Origin: VRUE01 sp963788975
Lineage (GTDB): Bacteria > Actinomycetota > Thermoleophilia > Solirubrobacterales > 70-9
DNA length: 64,000 nt
Reading direction: 5' to 3'
NCBI GenBank assembly: GCA_963788975.1
Contig: CAWBIJ010000004.1
Span: forward strand, 1,302,001-1,366,000
The translations under genes were made by a program, and so were the position numbers. Below the pieces are notes generated by a model. It was not told the origin of the DNA, ran no database searches, and saw nothing but the letters and a program-made list of their open reading frames with translations. Shown here piece after piece: positions 20,386 through 28,674 of the stretch. The first letter of the stretch is position 1, and each line of letters opens with the position of its first letter.

Positions 20386-23300
20386 CAGCTCCCTGGCGTC
20401 AGTGCGGTGAGCACGATGCGCTCCTGCTCGCGCGCGTGCGAAACCGAGTAGCCCTCACCGGGGCTGGCCCGGGTCGGACGGCCGACGTAGCTTAGGTCGA
20501 CCCCCTCGGGCACGATCTCCGGGAAGCGCCGGGACATCACCTTCCAGGCGCCCATGTTGCGCGGCTCCTCCTGTACCCAGGCGATCTCCTTCAGGTTCGG
20601 GTAGTCGGCGATCAGCTTGATCAGCTGCTCTTTTGCGAACGGGTAGAGCAGCTCGACCCGGGCGATCGCGACGTTATCCGCCTCCGCTCGCCGTTCGTTG
20701 GTGTCCATGTCAAAGTAGACCTTGCCGGTGCAGAGCACCAGCCGCTCGACCTTCTCGCGACGGTCCTCGGCCCGCGGGTCGTCGAGGATGAAATGGAAGT
20801 GCCCGCTGGTCAGTTCCTCTGGCGTGGCGGTGGCCCCCTCGAGTCGCAGCAGTCCCTTCGGGGTGAAGACGACCAGCGGGCGCGGCTTGCGGATTAGCGC
20901 CTGGCGCCGCAGCAGGTGGAAATACTGGGCGGCCGTGGTCGGGTAGGCGATGCGAATGTTGCCCTCGGCGGCGAGCGCCAGGAAGCGCTCGATGCGTGCG
21001 CTCGAGTGCTCCGGCCCCGAGCCCTCGTAGCCGTGCGGCAGCAGCAGGGTGAGGCGGCTGGTCTGCCCCCACTTGGCCTCGCCGGAGACGATGAAGGTGT
21101 CGATGATGACCTGGCCGGCGTTGGCGAAGTCGCCGTACTGCGCCTCCCAGAGGACTAGGGCCTCTGGGTCCGCCGAAGAGTAGCCGTACTCGAAGCCGAG
21201 GCAGGCGATCTCCGAGAGCGGGCTGTTGTAGAGCTCGAAGGGCGCCTCGGCCGCGTCCAGGTTCTGCATCGGGCAGTACTCGAGCCCGGTCTTCTCGTCG
21301 TGTAGGACGAGGTGGCGGTGCGAGAAGGTGCCGCGCTCGGTGTCCTGCCCGGTGAGGCGAACGTGGACGCCGTCGGTGAGCAGCGAGGCGTAGGCAAGCG
21401 CCTCGGCGTGGCCGAACTCGACGCCGCCGTTCTCCAGCGCCTCGATGCGCCGTGAAAGCGGTTTACGCAGCTTGCGGTGGACGGTGAAGCTCTCTGGGGT
21501 TTCAATGAGCTCCTGGTTGAGGGTGCGCAGCCTCTCGATCGGCACCGTCGTATCGACGGGAGGGCTGGCACTGCGGTCGAGCTCGCCGGTGGTGCTCGTG
21601 GTCACGGTCGGGTCTTCGTACTCGCCCAGCTCCATCTTCTGGCGCAGGTCCTTCAGCGCCGCCGACATCTCCTCACGGCGGGCTTTCGAGCCCTCCTCGA
21701 CCTCCTCACGGGCGATCGTCCCCTCCTCTACAAGCTTCTCGGCGTAGATCTCGGAGACCGGTGGGTGCGCCTTGATCTTCGCCGCGATCAGGGGCTGTGT
21801 GTAGGCGGGCTCGTCGGTCTCGTTGTGGCCGTAGCGCCGGTAGCCGATCACGTCGATCACGATGTCGCGGCCCCAGCGCTCGCGATAGGCCATCGCCAGA
21901 CGGACGGCCGCCGAGCAGGCCTCGACGTCGTCGGCGTTGACGTGGACGATCGGCACGTTGAACCCCTTCGCCATGTCGGCGGCATAGGGGGTGGAGCGAG
22001 CCTCCTCGGGGTCGGTCGTGAAACCCACCTGGTTGTTCTGAATGATGTGGACCGTGCCGCCGGTGGTGTATCCCGGCAGGGCCTGCAGGTTGAGGGTCTC
22101 GGCCACCACGCCCTGGCCGGGGAAGGCGGCGTCGCCGTGCAGGAGCACCGGGACGGCGCGCTTGGGGCGGTGCTCGATCTCGGCGCCGTCGAAGTCGGAC
22201 TGGATCAGGCGGGTGGCGCCCTCGACCACGGGGTTGACGAACTCGAGGTGGCTCGGGTTGGGGTAGAGGCGGACGGCGATCTTCTCTTCGGCGCTGGTCT
22301 CGTAGACCCCCTGATGGCCGTAGTGGTACTTGACGTCGCCGGTGCCGCCGTGGGGGATCGACGCCACCGCCTTCACCTGCTCGATTTGCTTCGAGCCCTC
22401 GAACTCGGCGAGGATCGACTCGACCGAGCGGCCGAGGTTGTGGGCGAGCACGCTGAGCCGGCCGCGATGGGCCATCCCAAAGACGACCTCTTCAGCGCCG
22501 CTGCGGTGGGCGAGGGTGACCACCTCGTCGAGCATCGGCACGACCACGTCGAGGCCCTCGATCGTGAAGATCTTCTGGCCCAGGTAGGCCTTCTCGATGA
22601 AGCGCTCGAACTCGAAGACGTCGATCAGGCGCTCCAGCAGGCGCCGCTTCTCCTCGTCGGCGAGCGGCTCGCGGTGGGCGCCGGTCTCGACCATTTCCCG
22701 CAGCCAGGTGCGCTGCTGGTGCGAGGAGAGGTGCTCGAACTGGTAGGCGATCGTGCCGCAGTAGGCCTCCCTCATCCGCGGCAGCGCCTCCAGCAGCGTC
22801 TCCCCGGGGACGCCGATGCGGAGAATCGACGCCGGGATCCTCGCCATCAGCTCCGGGGTCAGGTTGAGCCGCTCGGGCTGGATCGCCGGGTCGCCCTTGG
22901 GCTCGCTGCCGAGCGGGTCGAGGCGGGCGGCGAGGTGTCCGTGGGTACGGTAGCCCTTGAGCAGCGAGGTGGCGGCCTGGACCGCCTGCAGCAGCTCCTC
23001 GTCGGGCTGCGTGGGGGTTGGTGCCGCCGGCGGGGCGCCGAGAGGCGGCGCCGAGGCAGCCGCCGGGTGGGCCGCGGCGATCGGTCCCGGCTCGATTCCA
23101 AGGTCGGCCGCTACCGCCTCGTAGAAGCCGTCCTCGCCCTCGAGCAGCTGCTCGAGGCGGCGCAGGAAGGCGCCCGACTCGGCGCCCTGGATGACGCGGT
23201 GGTCGTAGGTCGAGGTCAGTGTCATCGTCTTCGAGACGCCGAGCTGGCGCAGACGCTCGGGCGACGCGTGGGCCCACTCGGGCGGATAGGCGATCGCCCC

Positions 23301-24434
23301 AGTGGCGATGATCGCGCTCTGGCCACTCATCAGGCGGGGGACCGAGGCGACGGTGCCGATCCCGCCCGGGTTGGTGAGGGAAATGTTGGTGCCCTGGAAG
23401 TCGTCGGCGCTGAGCTTGCTCTCGCGCGTCTTCGTGATCAGGTCCTCGTAGTAAGAGTGGAAGCCGGCGAAATCGAGCCCGTCGGCGCCCTTGATCGCCG
23501 GCACCATCAGGCTGTGGGAGCCGTCCTTGCGCTCGACGTCGACCGCGATGCCGAGGTTGACCGCGGCCCCCTCGATCGCGAACGGCTTGCCGTCGCGTTG
23601 CTCGAAGACCCTCGTCATCACCGGGTGGTCCTTGGCCGCCTGCACGATCGCCCAGGCGACCAGGTGGGTGAAGGAAACCTTCATCCCACGCTCCTTCAGC
23701 ACTCCGTTCAGCGCCTTCCGCTTCGCATCCAACGTATCCACGGCGACCGTCCGGAACGAGGTAGCCGTGGGCACCGCCAAGCTCTCGTCCATAGCCGAGG
23801 CCAGCATCCCCGCCGGCCCCCGCAACGCCTTCGCCTCCCCGGCAGCAGGCGCGGCAGCCGGTCCGGCCCCGTTCCCCTCCGCAGCCGCCAGCACATCCTC
23901 CTTAGTGACCTTCGCCCCAGGCCCGGAGCCATCCACGGCAGCCAGATCGACTCCAAGCTCCCCGGCCACGCGCCGCGCAACCGGAGTTGCGCGTACTCCG
24001 TCGCCACCGTTGGCGTCGCCGGAGGCACCCGTCGCTTCGTCCGCGGGTGGCGGCGTAGGGGGTACCGCCCCTGAGGAAGCTTTAGCTACCGGAAGGGGCG
24101 GTGGGTCCCCTGCGCCGACAGGACCCGCGGCCGGAGCGCTGTGTCCCTCAGCCGTCCCACCACCCGCCGCCGAAGCCCCGTTCTCACCGGGCTCCATCTC
24201 GGCCAGCACCGCCCCGACGGGCACCTCATCGTCGACCGAAGCAATCAGCTTCGTGATCGTGCCCGCCGCCGGCGCCGGCACCTCGGCGTCGACCTTGTCG
24301 GTCGAGACCTCGACGACGGTGTCGCCCTCTTCGACGAAATCGCCCTCCGCGACGTGCCACTCGAGCACGATCCCCTCGGTGACCGACTCGCCCATTTCAG
24401 GCATCTGGATCTGCACGGTCGCCGTTTGCGCCAT
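20385..24434 (-). CDS. odhA: fused 2-oxoglutarate dehydrogenase E2-E1 (lipoyl + PSBD + succinyltransferase + E1)
   Basis: The protein has 1349 residues. Order: lipoyl domain (1-80, Lys47 in STDKVDAE), Pro/Ala-rich linker, peripheral subunit-binding domain (about 147-184, RATPVARRVAGELGVDL), second linker, E2 acyltransferase core (about 210-450, DHRVIQG at 411-417 as in corynebacterial OdhA), then the thiamine-diphosphate E1 (about 480-1349, GDAAFPGQG, NNQVGFTTDP, GMAHRGRLSVL). It converts 2-oxoglutarate to succinyl-CoA with E3. OdhA/Kgd of Corynebacterium and Mycobacterium lack the lipoyl and PSBD parts, so this is a complete E2-E1 fusion. The first linker (residues 102-131) is encoded by a palindromic element. 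DUF3817 follows. Confidence 0.95.
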   Translation of the reverse strand: MAQTATVQIQMPEMGESVTEGIVLEWHVAEGDFVEEGDTVVEVSTDKVDAEVPAPAAGTITKLIASVDDEVPVGAVLAEMEPGENGASAAGGGTAEGHSAPAAGPVGAGDPPPLPVAKASSGAVPPTPPPADEATGASGDANGGDGVRATPVARRVAGELGVDLAAVDGSGPGAKVTKEDVLAAAEGNGAGPAAAPAAGEAKALRGPAGMLASAMDESLAVPTATSFRTVAVDTLDAKRKALNGVLKERGMKVSFTHLVAWAIVQAAKDHPVMTRVFEQRDGKPFAIEGAAVNLGIAVDVERKDGSHSLMVPAIKGADGLDFAGFHSYYEDLITKTRESKLSADDFQGTNISLTNPGGIGTVASVPRLMSGQSAIIATGAIAYPPEWAHASPERLRQLGVSKTMTLTSTYDHRVIQGAESGAFLRRLEQLLEGEDGFYEAVAADLGIEPGPIAAAHPAAASAPPLGAPPAAPTPTQPDEELLQAVQAATSLLKGYRTHGHLAARLDPLGSEPKGDPAIQPERLNLTPELMARIPASILRIGVPGETLLEALPRMREAYCGTIAYQFEHLSSHQQRTWLREMVETGAHREPLADEEKRRLLERLIDVFEFERFIEKAYLGQKIFTIEGLDVVVPMLDEVVTLAHRSGAEEVVFGMAHRGRLSVLAHNLGRSVESILAEFEGSKQIEQVKAVASIPHGGTGDVKYHYGHQGVYETSAEEKIAVRLYPNPSHLEFVNPVVEGATRLIQSDFDGAEIEHRPKRAVPVLLHGDAAFPGQGVVAETLNLQALPGYTTGGTVHIIQNNQVGFTTDPEEARSTPYAADMAKGFNVPIVHVNADDVEACSAAVRLAMAYRERWGRDIVIDVIGYRRYGHNETDEPAYTQPLIAAKIKAHPPVSEIYAEKLVEEGTIAREEVEEGSKARREEMSAALKDLRQKMELGEYEDPTVTTSTTGELDRSASPPVDTTVPIERLRTLNQELIETPESFTVHRKLRKPLSRRIEALENGGVEFGHAEALAYASLLTDGVHVRLTGQDTERGTFSHRHLVLHDEKTGLEYCPMQNLDAAEAPFELYNSPLSEIACLGFEYGYSSADPEALVLWEAQYGDFANAGQVIIDTFIVSGEAKWGQTSRLTLLLPHGYEGSGPEHSSARIERFLALAAEGNIRIAYPTTAAQYFHLLRRQALIRKPRPLVVFTPKGLLRLEGATATPEELTSGHFHFILDDPRAEDRREKVERLVLCTGKVYFDMDTNERRAEADNVAIARVELLYPFAKEQLIKLIADYPNLKEIAWVQEEPRNMGAWKVMSRRFPEIVPEGVDLSYVGRPTRASPGEGYSVSHAREQERIVLTALTPGS
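24041..24130. repeat. long palindromic element, family C copy 1, inside odhA
   Basis: The core GAGGAAGCTTTAGCTACCG (24073-24091) is the exact reverse complement of the core at 46592-46610. It is flanked by complementary blocks: ACCGCCCC/GGGGCGGT, GGGG/CCCC, CGGCG/CGCCG and CCGCGGGT/ACCCGCGG, separated by short mismatches. It is in frame and encodes OdhA linker residues 102-131 (DPPPLPVAKASSGAVPPTPP region). Confidence 0.8.
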
Positions 24435-24460
24435 CTGTCGATTGAGTGTATGAAACGTGG

Positions 24461-26452
24461 GTGGACTACTTCGTCACCGGCGCCACCGGCTTCATCGGCC
24501 GCAACCTCGTGCAGCGACTCTTGCAGCGCGAGGGGACGGTCTACGCGCTGGTCCGGGCGGGGTCGCGGGGCCGGCTGGAGCAGCTGCGCACGGCCTGGGG
24601 GGCGGACGGAGCGCGGGTCGTGCCGGTCGACGGCGATCTCTCCCAGCCGAGCCTTGGCGTCTCCGAGGAGGACCTGCTCACCCTGCGCGGCGAGGTCGAC
24701 CACTTCTTCCACCTGGCAGCGATCTACGACATGACCGCCGACGCCGAGGTTCAGGAGGTCGCCAACGTCGAGGGTACCCGCCATGCAGTCGAGCTGGCCG
24801 GCGCGATCGAGGCGGGCTGCTTCCACCAGGTCAGCTCGATCGCCGCTGCCGGGCTCTACGAGGGCGAGTGGCACGAGGACATGTTTGAGGAGGCAGAGCA
24901 CCTCGACGTCCATCCCTACTTCCGCACCAAGCACGAGTCCGAGCGAGTGGTGCGCGAAGAGTGCCCGCGGCCCTGGCGGGTCTACCGGCCGGGGGTCGTC
25001 GTCGGCGACTCGCGCACGGGGGAGATCGACAAGGTCGACGGCCCCTACTACTTCTTCAAGCTGCTGCAGCGGGCGCGGCGGGTGCTGCCGTCATGGCTGC
25101 CGGCGGTCGGGGTTGAGGGGGGCGAGATCAACATCGTTCCGGTCGACTTCGTCGCCGCGGCGATCGACCACATCGCCCACGAGCCCGGCCTGGACAGGCA
25201 AGCCTTCCACCTGACCGATCCCAACCCGCGCACCGCCGGCGAGGTGATCGATCTCTTCGCCAAGGCTGCCGACGCCCCGCAGGCGACGATGCACCTCGAC
25301 AGCGGCCTGACCGATCCGGTGACCTCGCTGGTCCGCACCGGGTTGCGGTTCCTGCCCCCGGCCAAGCGGGCGGCGAAGATGGCGCTGAGCCGGCTCGGCA
25401 TCCCCCCGGCGTTGCTCACCTACGTCAACTACCCGACCCACTTCGACTCGACCAGAACGCAGGCGGCCCTGGCCGGGTCCGGGATCGAAGTGCCGCCGCT
25501 CGAGTCCTACGCCGACAAGGTCTGGGACTACTGGGAGCGCAACCTCGACCCCGACCTGTTCAAGGACCGCACGCTCTCAGCCGCGGTGCGCGGCAAGGTG
25601 GTTCTGATTACCGGCGCCTCCTCGGGGATCGGCAAGGCGACCGCAGTAAAGGTCGCCGACGCCGGCGCGACGGTCCTACTGGTCGCGCGCTCGCTCGACA
25701 AGCTTGAGGAGACGAAGGTCGAGATCGAGGCGGCCGGGGGGGTCGCCCACATCCACCGCTGCGACATGTCAGACGTCGAGGACGTCGAGCGGATGGCCGA
25801 CGAGGTGCTCACCTACCACGGCCACGTCGACATCCTCGTCAATAACGCCGGGCGATCGATCCGCCGATCGGTCGAGCTCGCCTACGACCGCTTCCACGAT
25901 TACGAGCGGACGATGCAGGTCAATTACTTCGGCGCCGTGCGGCTGATACTGGCGCTGCTGCCGGCGATGCAGACACGCAAGGCGGGCCACATCATCGACA
26001 TCAGCTCGATCGGGACCCAGACCAACCCGCCGCGCTTCTCCGCCTACGTCGCCTCGAAGGCCGCACTCGACGCTTTCGCCCGCGTGATCGCCTCCGAGGT
26101 GATCGACGACGGCGTCCACATCACCACCGTCCACATGCCGTTGGTGCGGACGCCGATGATCGCGCCGACGCGGATGTACGACGTCTTCCCGGCGATCACG
26201 CCGGAGGAGGCGGCGGAGATGATCGCGCGGGCGATGGTCGAGCAGCCGAAGAAGGTGGCGACGCGGCTGGGCACCCTCGGCGAGCTGGTCTACGCGGTCT
26301 CGCCGACGCTGAGCGACCGGATCCTCAACCAGGCCTACAACCTCTTCCCCGAGTCGCAGGCCGCCAAGGGCAAGGGCGAGGAGGCGCCCGATAAAGCCCC
26401 GACAACCGAGGCGGTCGCCTTTGCGCATCTGATGAAAGGGGTGCACTGGTAG
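24461..26452 (+). CDS. two-domain fatty acyl-CoA reductase (acyl-CoA to fatty alcohol)
   Basis: The 663-residue protein closely follows the architecture of the Marinobacter alcohol-forming reductase Maqu_2507. An N-terminal male-sterility/extended-SDR domain (VTGATGFIGRNL; Ser-Tyr-Lys in SSIAAAG...PYFRTKHES) is followed by WDYWERNLDPDLFKDRTL and a C-terminal classical SDR domain (TGASSGIG, NNAGRSIRRS, YVASKAAL). These enzymes reduce long-chain acyl-CoA to alcohol with NADPH. GTG 24461 (MDYFVTG) matches the homologue start; GTG 24446 is possible. It is divergent from odhA by 26 bases. The alcohol could serve wax esters or, given the neighbouring AGPS-like gene, ether lipids. Confidence 0.9.
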   Translation: MDYFVTGATGFIGRNLVQRLLQREGTVYALVRAGSRGRLEQLRTAWGADGARVVPVDGDLSQPSLGVSEEDLLTLRGEVDHFFHLAAIYDMTADAEVQEVANVEGTRHAVELAGAIEAGCFHQVSSIAAAGLYEGEWHEDMFEEAEHLDVHPYFRTKHESERVVREECPRPWRVYRPGVVVGDSRTGEIDKVDGPYYFFKLLQRARRVLPSWLPAVGVEGGEINIVPVDFVAAAIDHIAHEPGLDRQAFHLTDPNPRTAGEVIDLFAKAADAPQATMHLDSGLTDPVTSLVRTGLRFLPPAKRAAKMALSRLGIPPALLTYVNYPTHFDSTRTQAALAGSGIEVPPLESYADKVWDYWERNLDPDLFKDRTLSAAVRGKVVLITGASSGIGKATAVKVADAGATVLLVARSLDKLEETKVEIEAAGGVAHIHRCDMSDVEDVERMADEVLTYHGHVDILVNNAGRSIRRSVELAYDRFHDYERTMQVNYFGAVRLILALLPAMQTRKAGHIIDISSIGTQTNPPRFSAYVASKAALDAFARVIASEVIDDGVHITTVHMPLVRTPMIAPTRMYDVFPAITPEEAAEMIARAMVEQPKKVATRLGTLGELVYAVSPTLSDRILNQAYNLFPESQAAKGKGEEAPDKAPTTEAVAFAHLMKGVHW

Positions 26453-26542
26453 CCGGTGGAGGTGCTTCTCACCCGGACAAGTGCCGGTCTAATTAGACCG
26501 GCACTTTGAGTATCCGCCCATTCGAGAAGCACCTCCACCGGC
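26452..26542. repeat. long palindromic element, family A copy 2
   Basis: Perfect 19-base arms (GCCGGTGGAGGTGCTTCTC at 26452-26470, complement at 26524-26542) enclose the same 48-base core as the element before acnA, in opposite orientation. The left arm starts on the last base of the reductase stop codon. Confidence 0.9.
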
Positions 26543-26571
26543 TTGTGTACGGAGAGGGTTCCACTTAGGAT
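26543..26571 (+). promoter_or_regulatory. candidate promoter
   Basis: TTGTGT and TAGGAT are separated by 17 bases and lie about 30 bases before the start of the small secreted protein, immediately after the family A palindrome. The match is moderate. Confidence 0.4.
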
Positions 26572-26600
26572 CTCCTCTCTCGTCCAAGGAGGAAGAAAAG

Positions 26601-26909
26601 ATGAAGATCAAGGTGGTTGTTGGGGCGGTTCTAGGGATGTTGCTGCTTGCGGGGGCAGCTCAGGCCCACAAGGTGCCTTTCGGCTTCGCGAAGACCGAAG
26701 TTAAGCGCTACACCGCGGGGATCTGCGCGGAGACTGACGGATGCAAGAACTGGAAGGTCGCGCCGTGTAGCCGCCGCTCGCTTCACCGAGTCGACTGCGT
26801 TTCCACATTCTTCTTCCCCGAAGGCATCGACTGCTCTTTTGTGACCATCGCGATCGCTCCTCCCAACCGTTACGAAGTGAACATCCACCGCAAGCGGATC
26901 ATCTGCTGA
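26601..26909 (+). CDS. small secreted cysteine-containing protein
   Basis: The 102-residue product has a clear signal peptide (MKIKVVVGAVLGMLLLAGAAQA) and a basic mature part with six cysteines (ICAETDGCKNW, APCSRRSLHRVDC, GIDCSF, final Cys), which suggests disulfide bonds. I do not recognise the family. An excellent ribosome site (AAGGAGGAAG) precedes the ATG. It lies between the acyl-CoA reductase and the AGPS-like gene; a functional link is not evident. Confidence 0.75.
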   Translation: MKIKVVVGAVLGMLLLAGAAQAHKVPFGFAKTEVKRYTAGICAETDGCKNWKVAPCSRRSLHRVDCVSTFFFPEGIDCSFVTIAIAPPNRYEVNIHRKRIIC

Positions 26910-26940
26910 CGGCGCTGTCCGGGTAGCGTTCGCCGCGGAC

Positions 26941-28545
26941 GTGGGCGAGCGACGACTCAAGCACTGGGGATGGGGGTACGAAGACCAGGCGCCCTCGCGG
27001 GCGGAGGCCGAGGCCGCGGCGCAGGGCATCCGGGAGAGGCTTGGGTTCGGCGGCGAGGTCGAGGAGCCTGTGCCGCTGGACAGGGTTGAGATCCGGCCCC
27101 CGCGGCTGAAGCCGCCGAGCGGGTTCGGCGACCTGCTCACGGACGAGAAGTACGAGCGGGTCAGCCGCGCGCTTGGGAAGGCCTATCGGGATGTGGTGCG
27201 GGGGTTCCGGGGGGAGTTCGAGAATCCGCCGGACCTGGTCGCGTTCCCGCGCGACGAGTCGGAGATCGAGACGGTCCTGAGCTGGTGTGAGGCGGAGGGC
27301 GCCGCGGTGATTCCGTTCGGCGGTGGCACCAGCGTCGTCGGCGGAGTCGAGGGACGGCTGGCCGAGCGGCCCTTCGTCTCGCTCGACCTGCGGCGGCTAG
27401 ACCGGGTGCTGGAGGTGGACGCCGAGTCGTTGGCGGCGCGAATCCAGGCGGGGGCGACCGGGCCCCGACTGGAGGAGCAACTGCGCGAGCACGGCCTCAC
27501 CCTTCGCCACTTCCCGCAGTCCTTCGAGTACTCAACCCTGGGCGGCTGGGTGGCAACCAGGGCCGGGGGTCATTTCGCCACCCTCTACACGCACATCGAC
27601 GACCTGGTCGAGTCGGTACGGGCGATCACGCCGCGCGGGACCTGGGAGAGCCGCCGGTTGCCGGGGTCCGGTGCTGGACCCTCACCGGACCGGGCGCTGA
27701 TCGGCTCGGAGGGCGTCCTCGGCGTGATCGCCGAGGCCTGGGTCCGGGTCAGGCCCCGGCCCGAGCACAAGACCTCGTGTGGGGTCGAGTTCGATGACTT
27801 CCTTGCTGCGGCGGGGGCAGTGCGGGAGATCTCCCAGTCGGGCCTGCACCCGTCCAACTGCCGTCTGCTCGACGCGCTCGAGGCGGGCACGACGGGCGCC
27901 GGCTCGGGCGAGAAGAGCCTGATGGTGCTCGGCTTCGAGTCGCCGCACCATCCGGTCGACGCTCCGATGGAGCTGGCGTTGGAGATCGCCCGCGAGCACG
28001 GCGGCGCACCCGGCGAGGTGCGCGGGGGCGGCGGTAAGGGAGAGGACGCGGTCGGCGCCTGGCGCAGCGCCTTCCTCCTCGCGCCGTACCTGCGCGACAC
28101 CTTCGTCGCCTGCGGCGTCCTCTCCGACACCTTCGAGACGGCGATCACCTGGGACCGCTTCGAGGACTTCCACGCCACCGCGATGGAGGCCGCGAGGTCG
28201 AAGGTCGCCGAGGTCTCGGGCGCGCCGACGGACGGCCGGGGCGCGCCGCGGGTCAGTTGCCGCTTCACCCACGTCTACCCCGACGGCCCGGCGCCCTACT
28301 TCACCGTGATGGCCCCGGCGGTGCGCGGCGGCGAGGTCGAGCAGTGGGACGAGATCAAGGCGGCCGCTTCGGAGGCGGTGATCGAGGGCGGTGGCACGAT
28401 CACCCACCATCATGCGGTCGGCCGCGACCACCGCCCCTGGTACGACCGCCAGCGCCCCGCCCCCTTCGCCGCGGCCCTCCGTGCCGCCAAGAAAGAGCTG
28501 GATCCAGCCGGCATCCTGAACCCTGGCGTCCTGATCGATCCCTAG
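26941..28545 (+). CDS. FAD-binding oxidase, alkyldihydroxyacetonephosphate synthase-like
   Basis: The 534-residue flavoprotein starts at a GTG. After a KHWGWG opening typical of AGPS-like proteins, it has the PCMH FAD-binding domain (PFGGGTSVVGGVEG, about 122-135; HFPQSFEYSTLGGWVATRAGG, about 193) and the FAD-oxidase C-terminal domain ending ITHHHAVGRDHRPW...LDPAGILNPG. AGPS exchanges the acyl group of acyl-DHAP for a fatty alcohol to make the ether bond. A reductase making fatty alcohols is encoded just upstream. A lactate or glycolate oxidase-like activity is the alternative; the HHH motif and the start favour AGPS-like. Confidence 0.82.
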   Translation: MGERRLKHWGWGYEDQAPSRAEAEAAAQGIRERLGFGGEVEEPVPLDRVEIRPPRLKPPSGFGDLLTDEKYERVSRALGKAYRDVVRGFRGEFENPPDLVAFPRDESEIETVLSWCEAEGAAVIPFGGGTSVVGGVEGRLAERPFVSLDLRRLDRVLEVDAESLAARIQAGATGPRLEEQLREHGLTLRHFPQSFEYSTLGGWVATRAGGHFATLYTHIDDLVESVRAITPRGTWESRRLPGSGAGPSPDRALIGSEGVLGVIAEAWVRVRPRPEHKTSCGVEFDDFLAAAGAVREISQSGLHPSNCRLLDALEAGTTGAGSGEKSLMVLGFESPHHPVDAPMELALEIAREHGGAPGEVRGGGGKGEDAVGAWRSAFLLAPYLRDTFVACGVLSDTFETAITWDRFEDFHATAMEAARSKVAEVSGAPTDGRGAPRVSCRFTHVYPDGPAPYFTVMAPAVRGGEVEQWDEIKAAASEAVIEGGGTITHHHAVGRDHRPWYDRQRPAPFAAALRAAKKELDPAGILNPGVLIDP

Positions 28546-28555
28546 CCGCCAAATG

Positions 28556-28670
28556 GCGGGATTATGGGTGGGGGGTGGAGCGTCTTGTACTTTTTCGGCA
28601 CCCCCAACCTCGGACGGCCCCAGACGCCGAGCCGAAAAAGTTAAGCGAACCCCCCGCCCATAATCCCGCC
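28556..28670. repeat. long palindromic element, family B copy 1
   Basis: The arms GGCGGGATTATGGG-T/C-GGGGGGT (28556-28577, partner 28649-28670) differ at one position. The core runs CTTGTACTTTTTCGGC ... CCGAAAAAGTTAAG, with a middle block CTCGGACGGCCCCAGACGC. It fills almost the whole gap between two genes, ending four bases before the ubiA-type start. The core matches copy 2 at 30725; the arms do not. Confidence 0.9.
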
Positions 28671-28674
28671 TTCG

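Noticed and set aside
21477..24074. 865-codon plus-strand open frame opposite odhA
   Set aside because: Antisense shadow of a strongly conserved enzyme; no recognisable domain.
24446..24460. Upstream GTG start of the fatty acyl-CoA reductase
   Set aside because: The GTG at 24461 gives MDYFVTGATGFIG, matching the start of the known two-domain reductase; the earlier codon adds five residues without support.
28556..28670. Long palindromes as ordinary intrinsic terminators
   Set aside because: They may terminate transcription, but conserved cores with unrelated arms, presence inside odhA and nuoM, and absence of T-runs are not explained by that alone.
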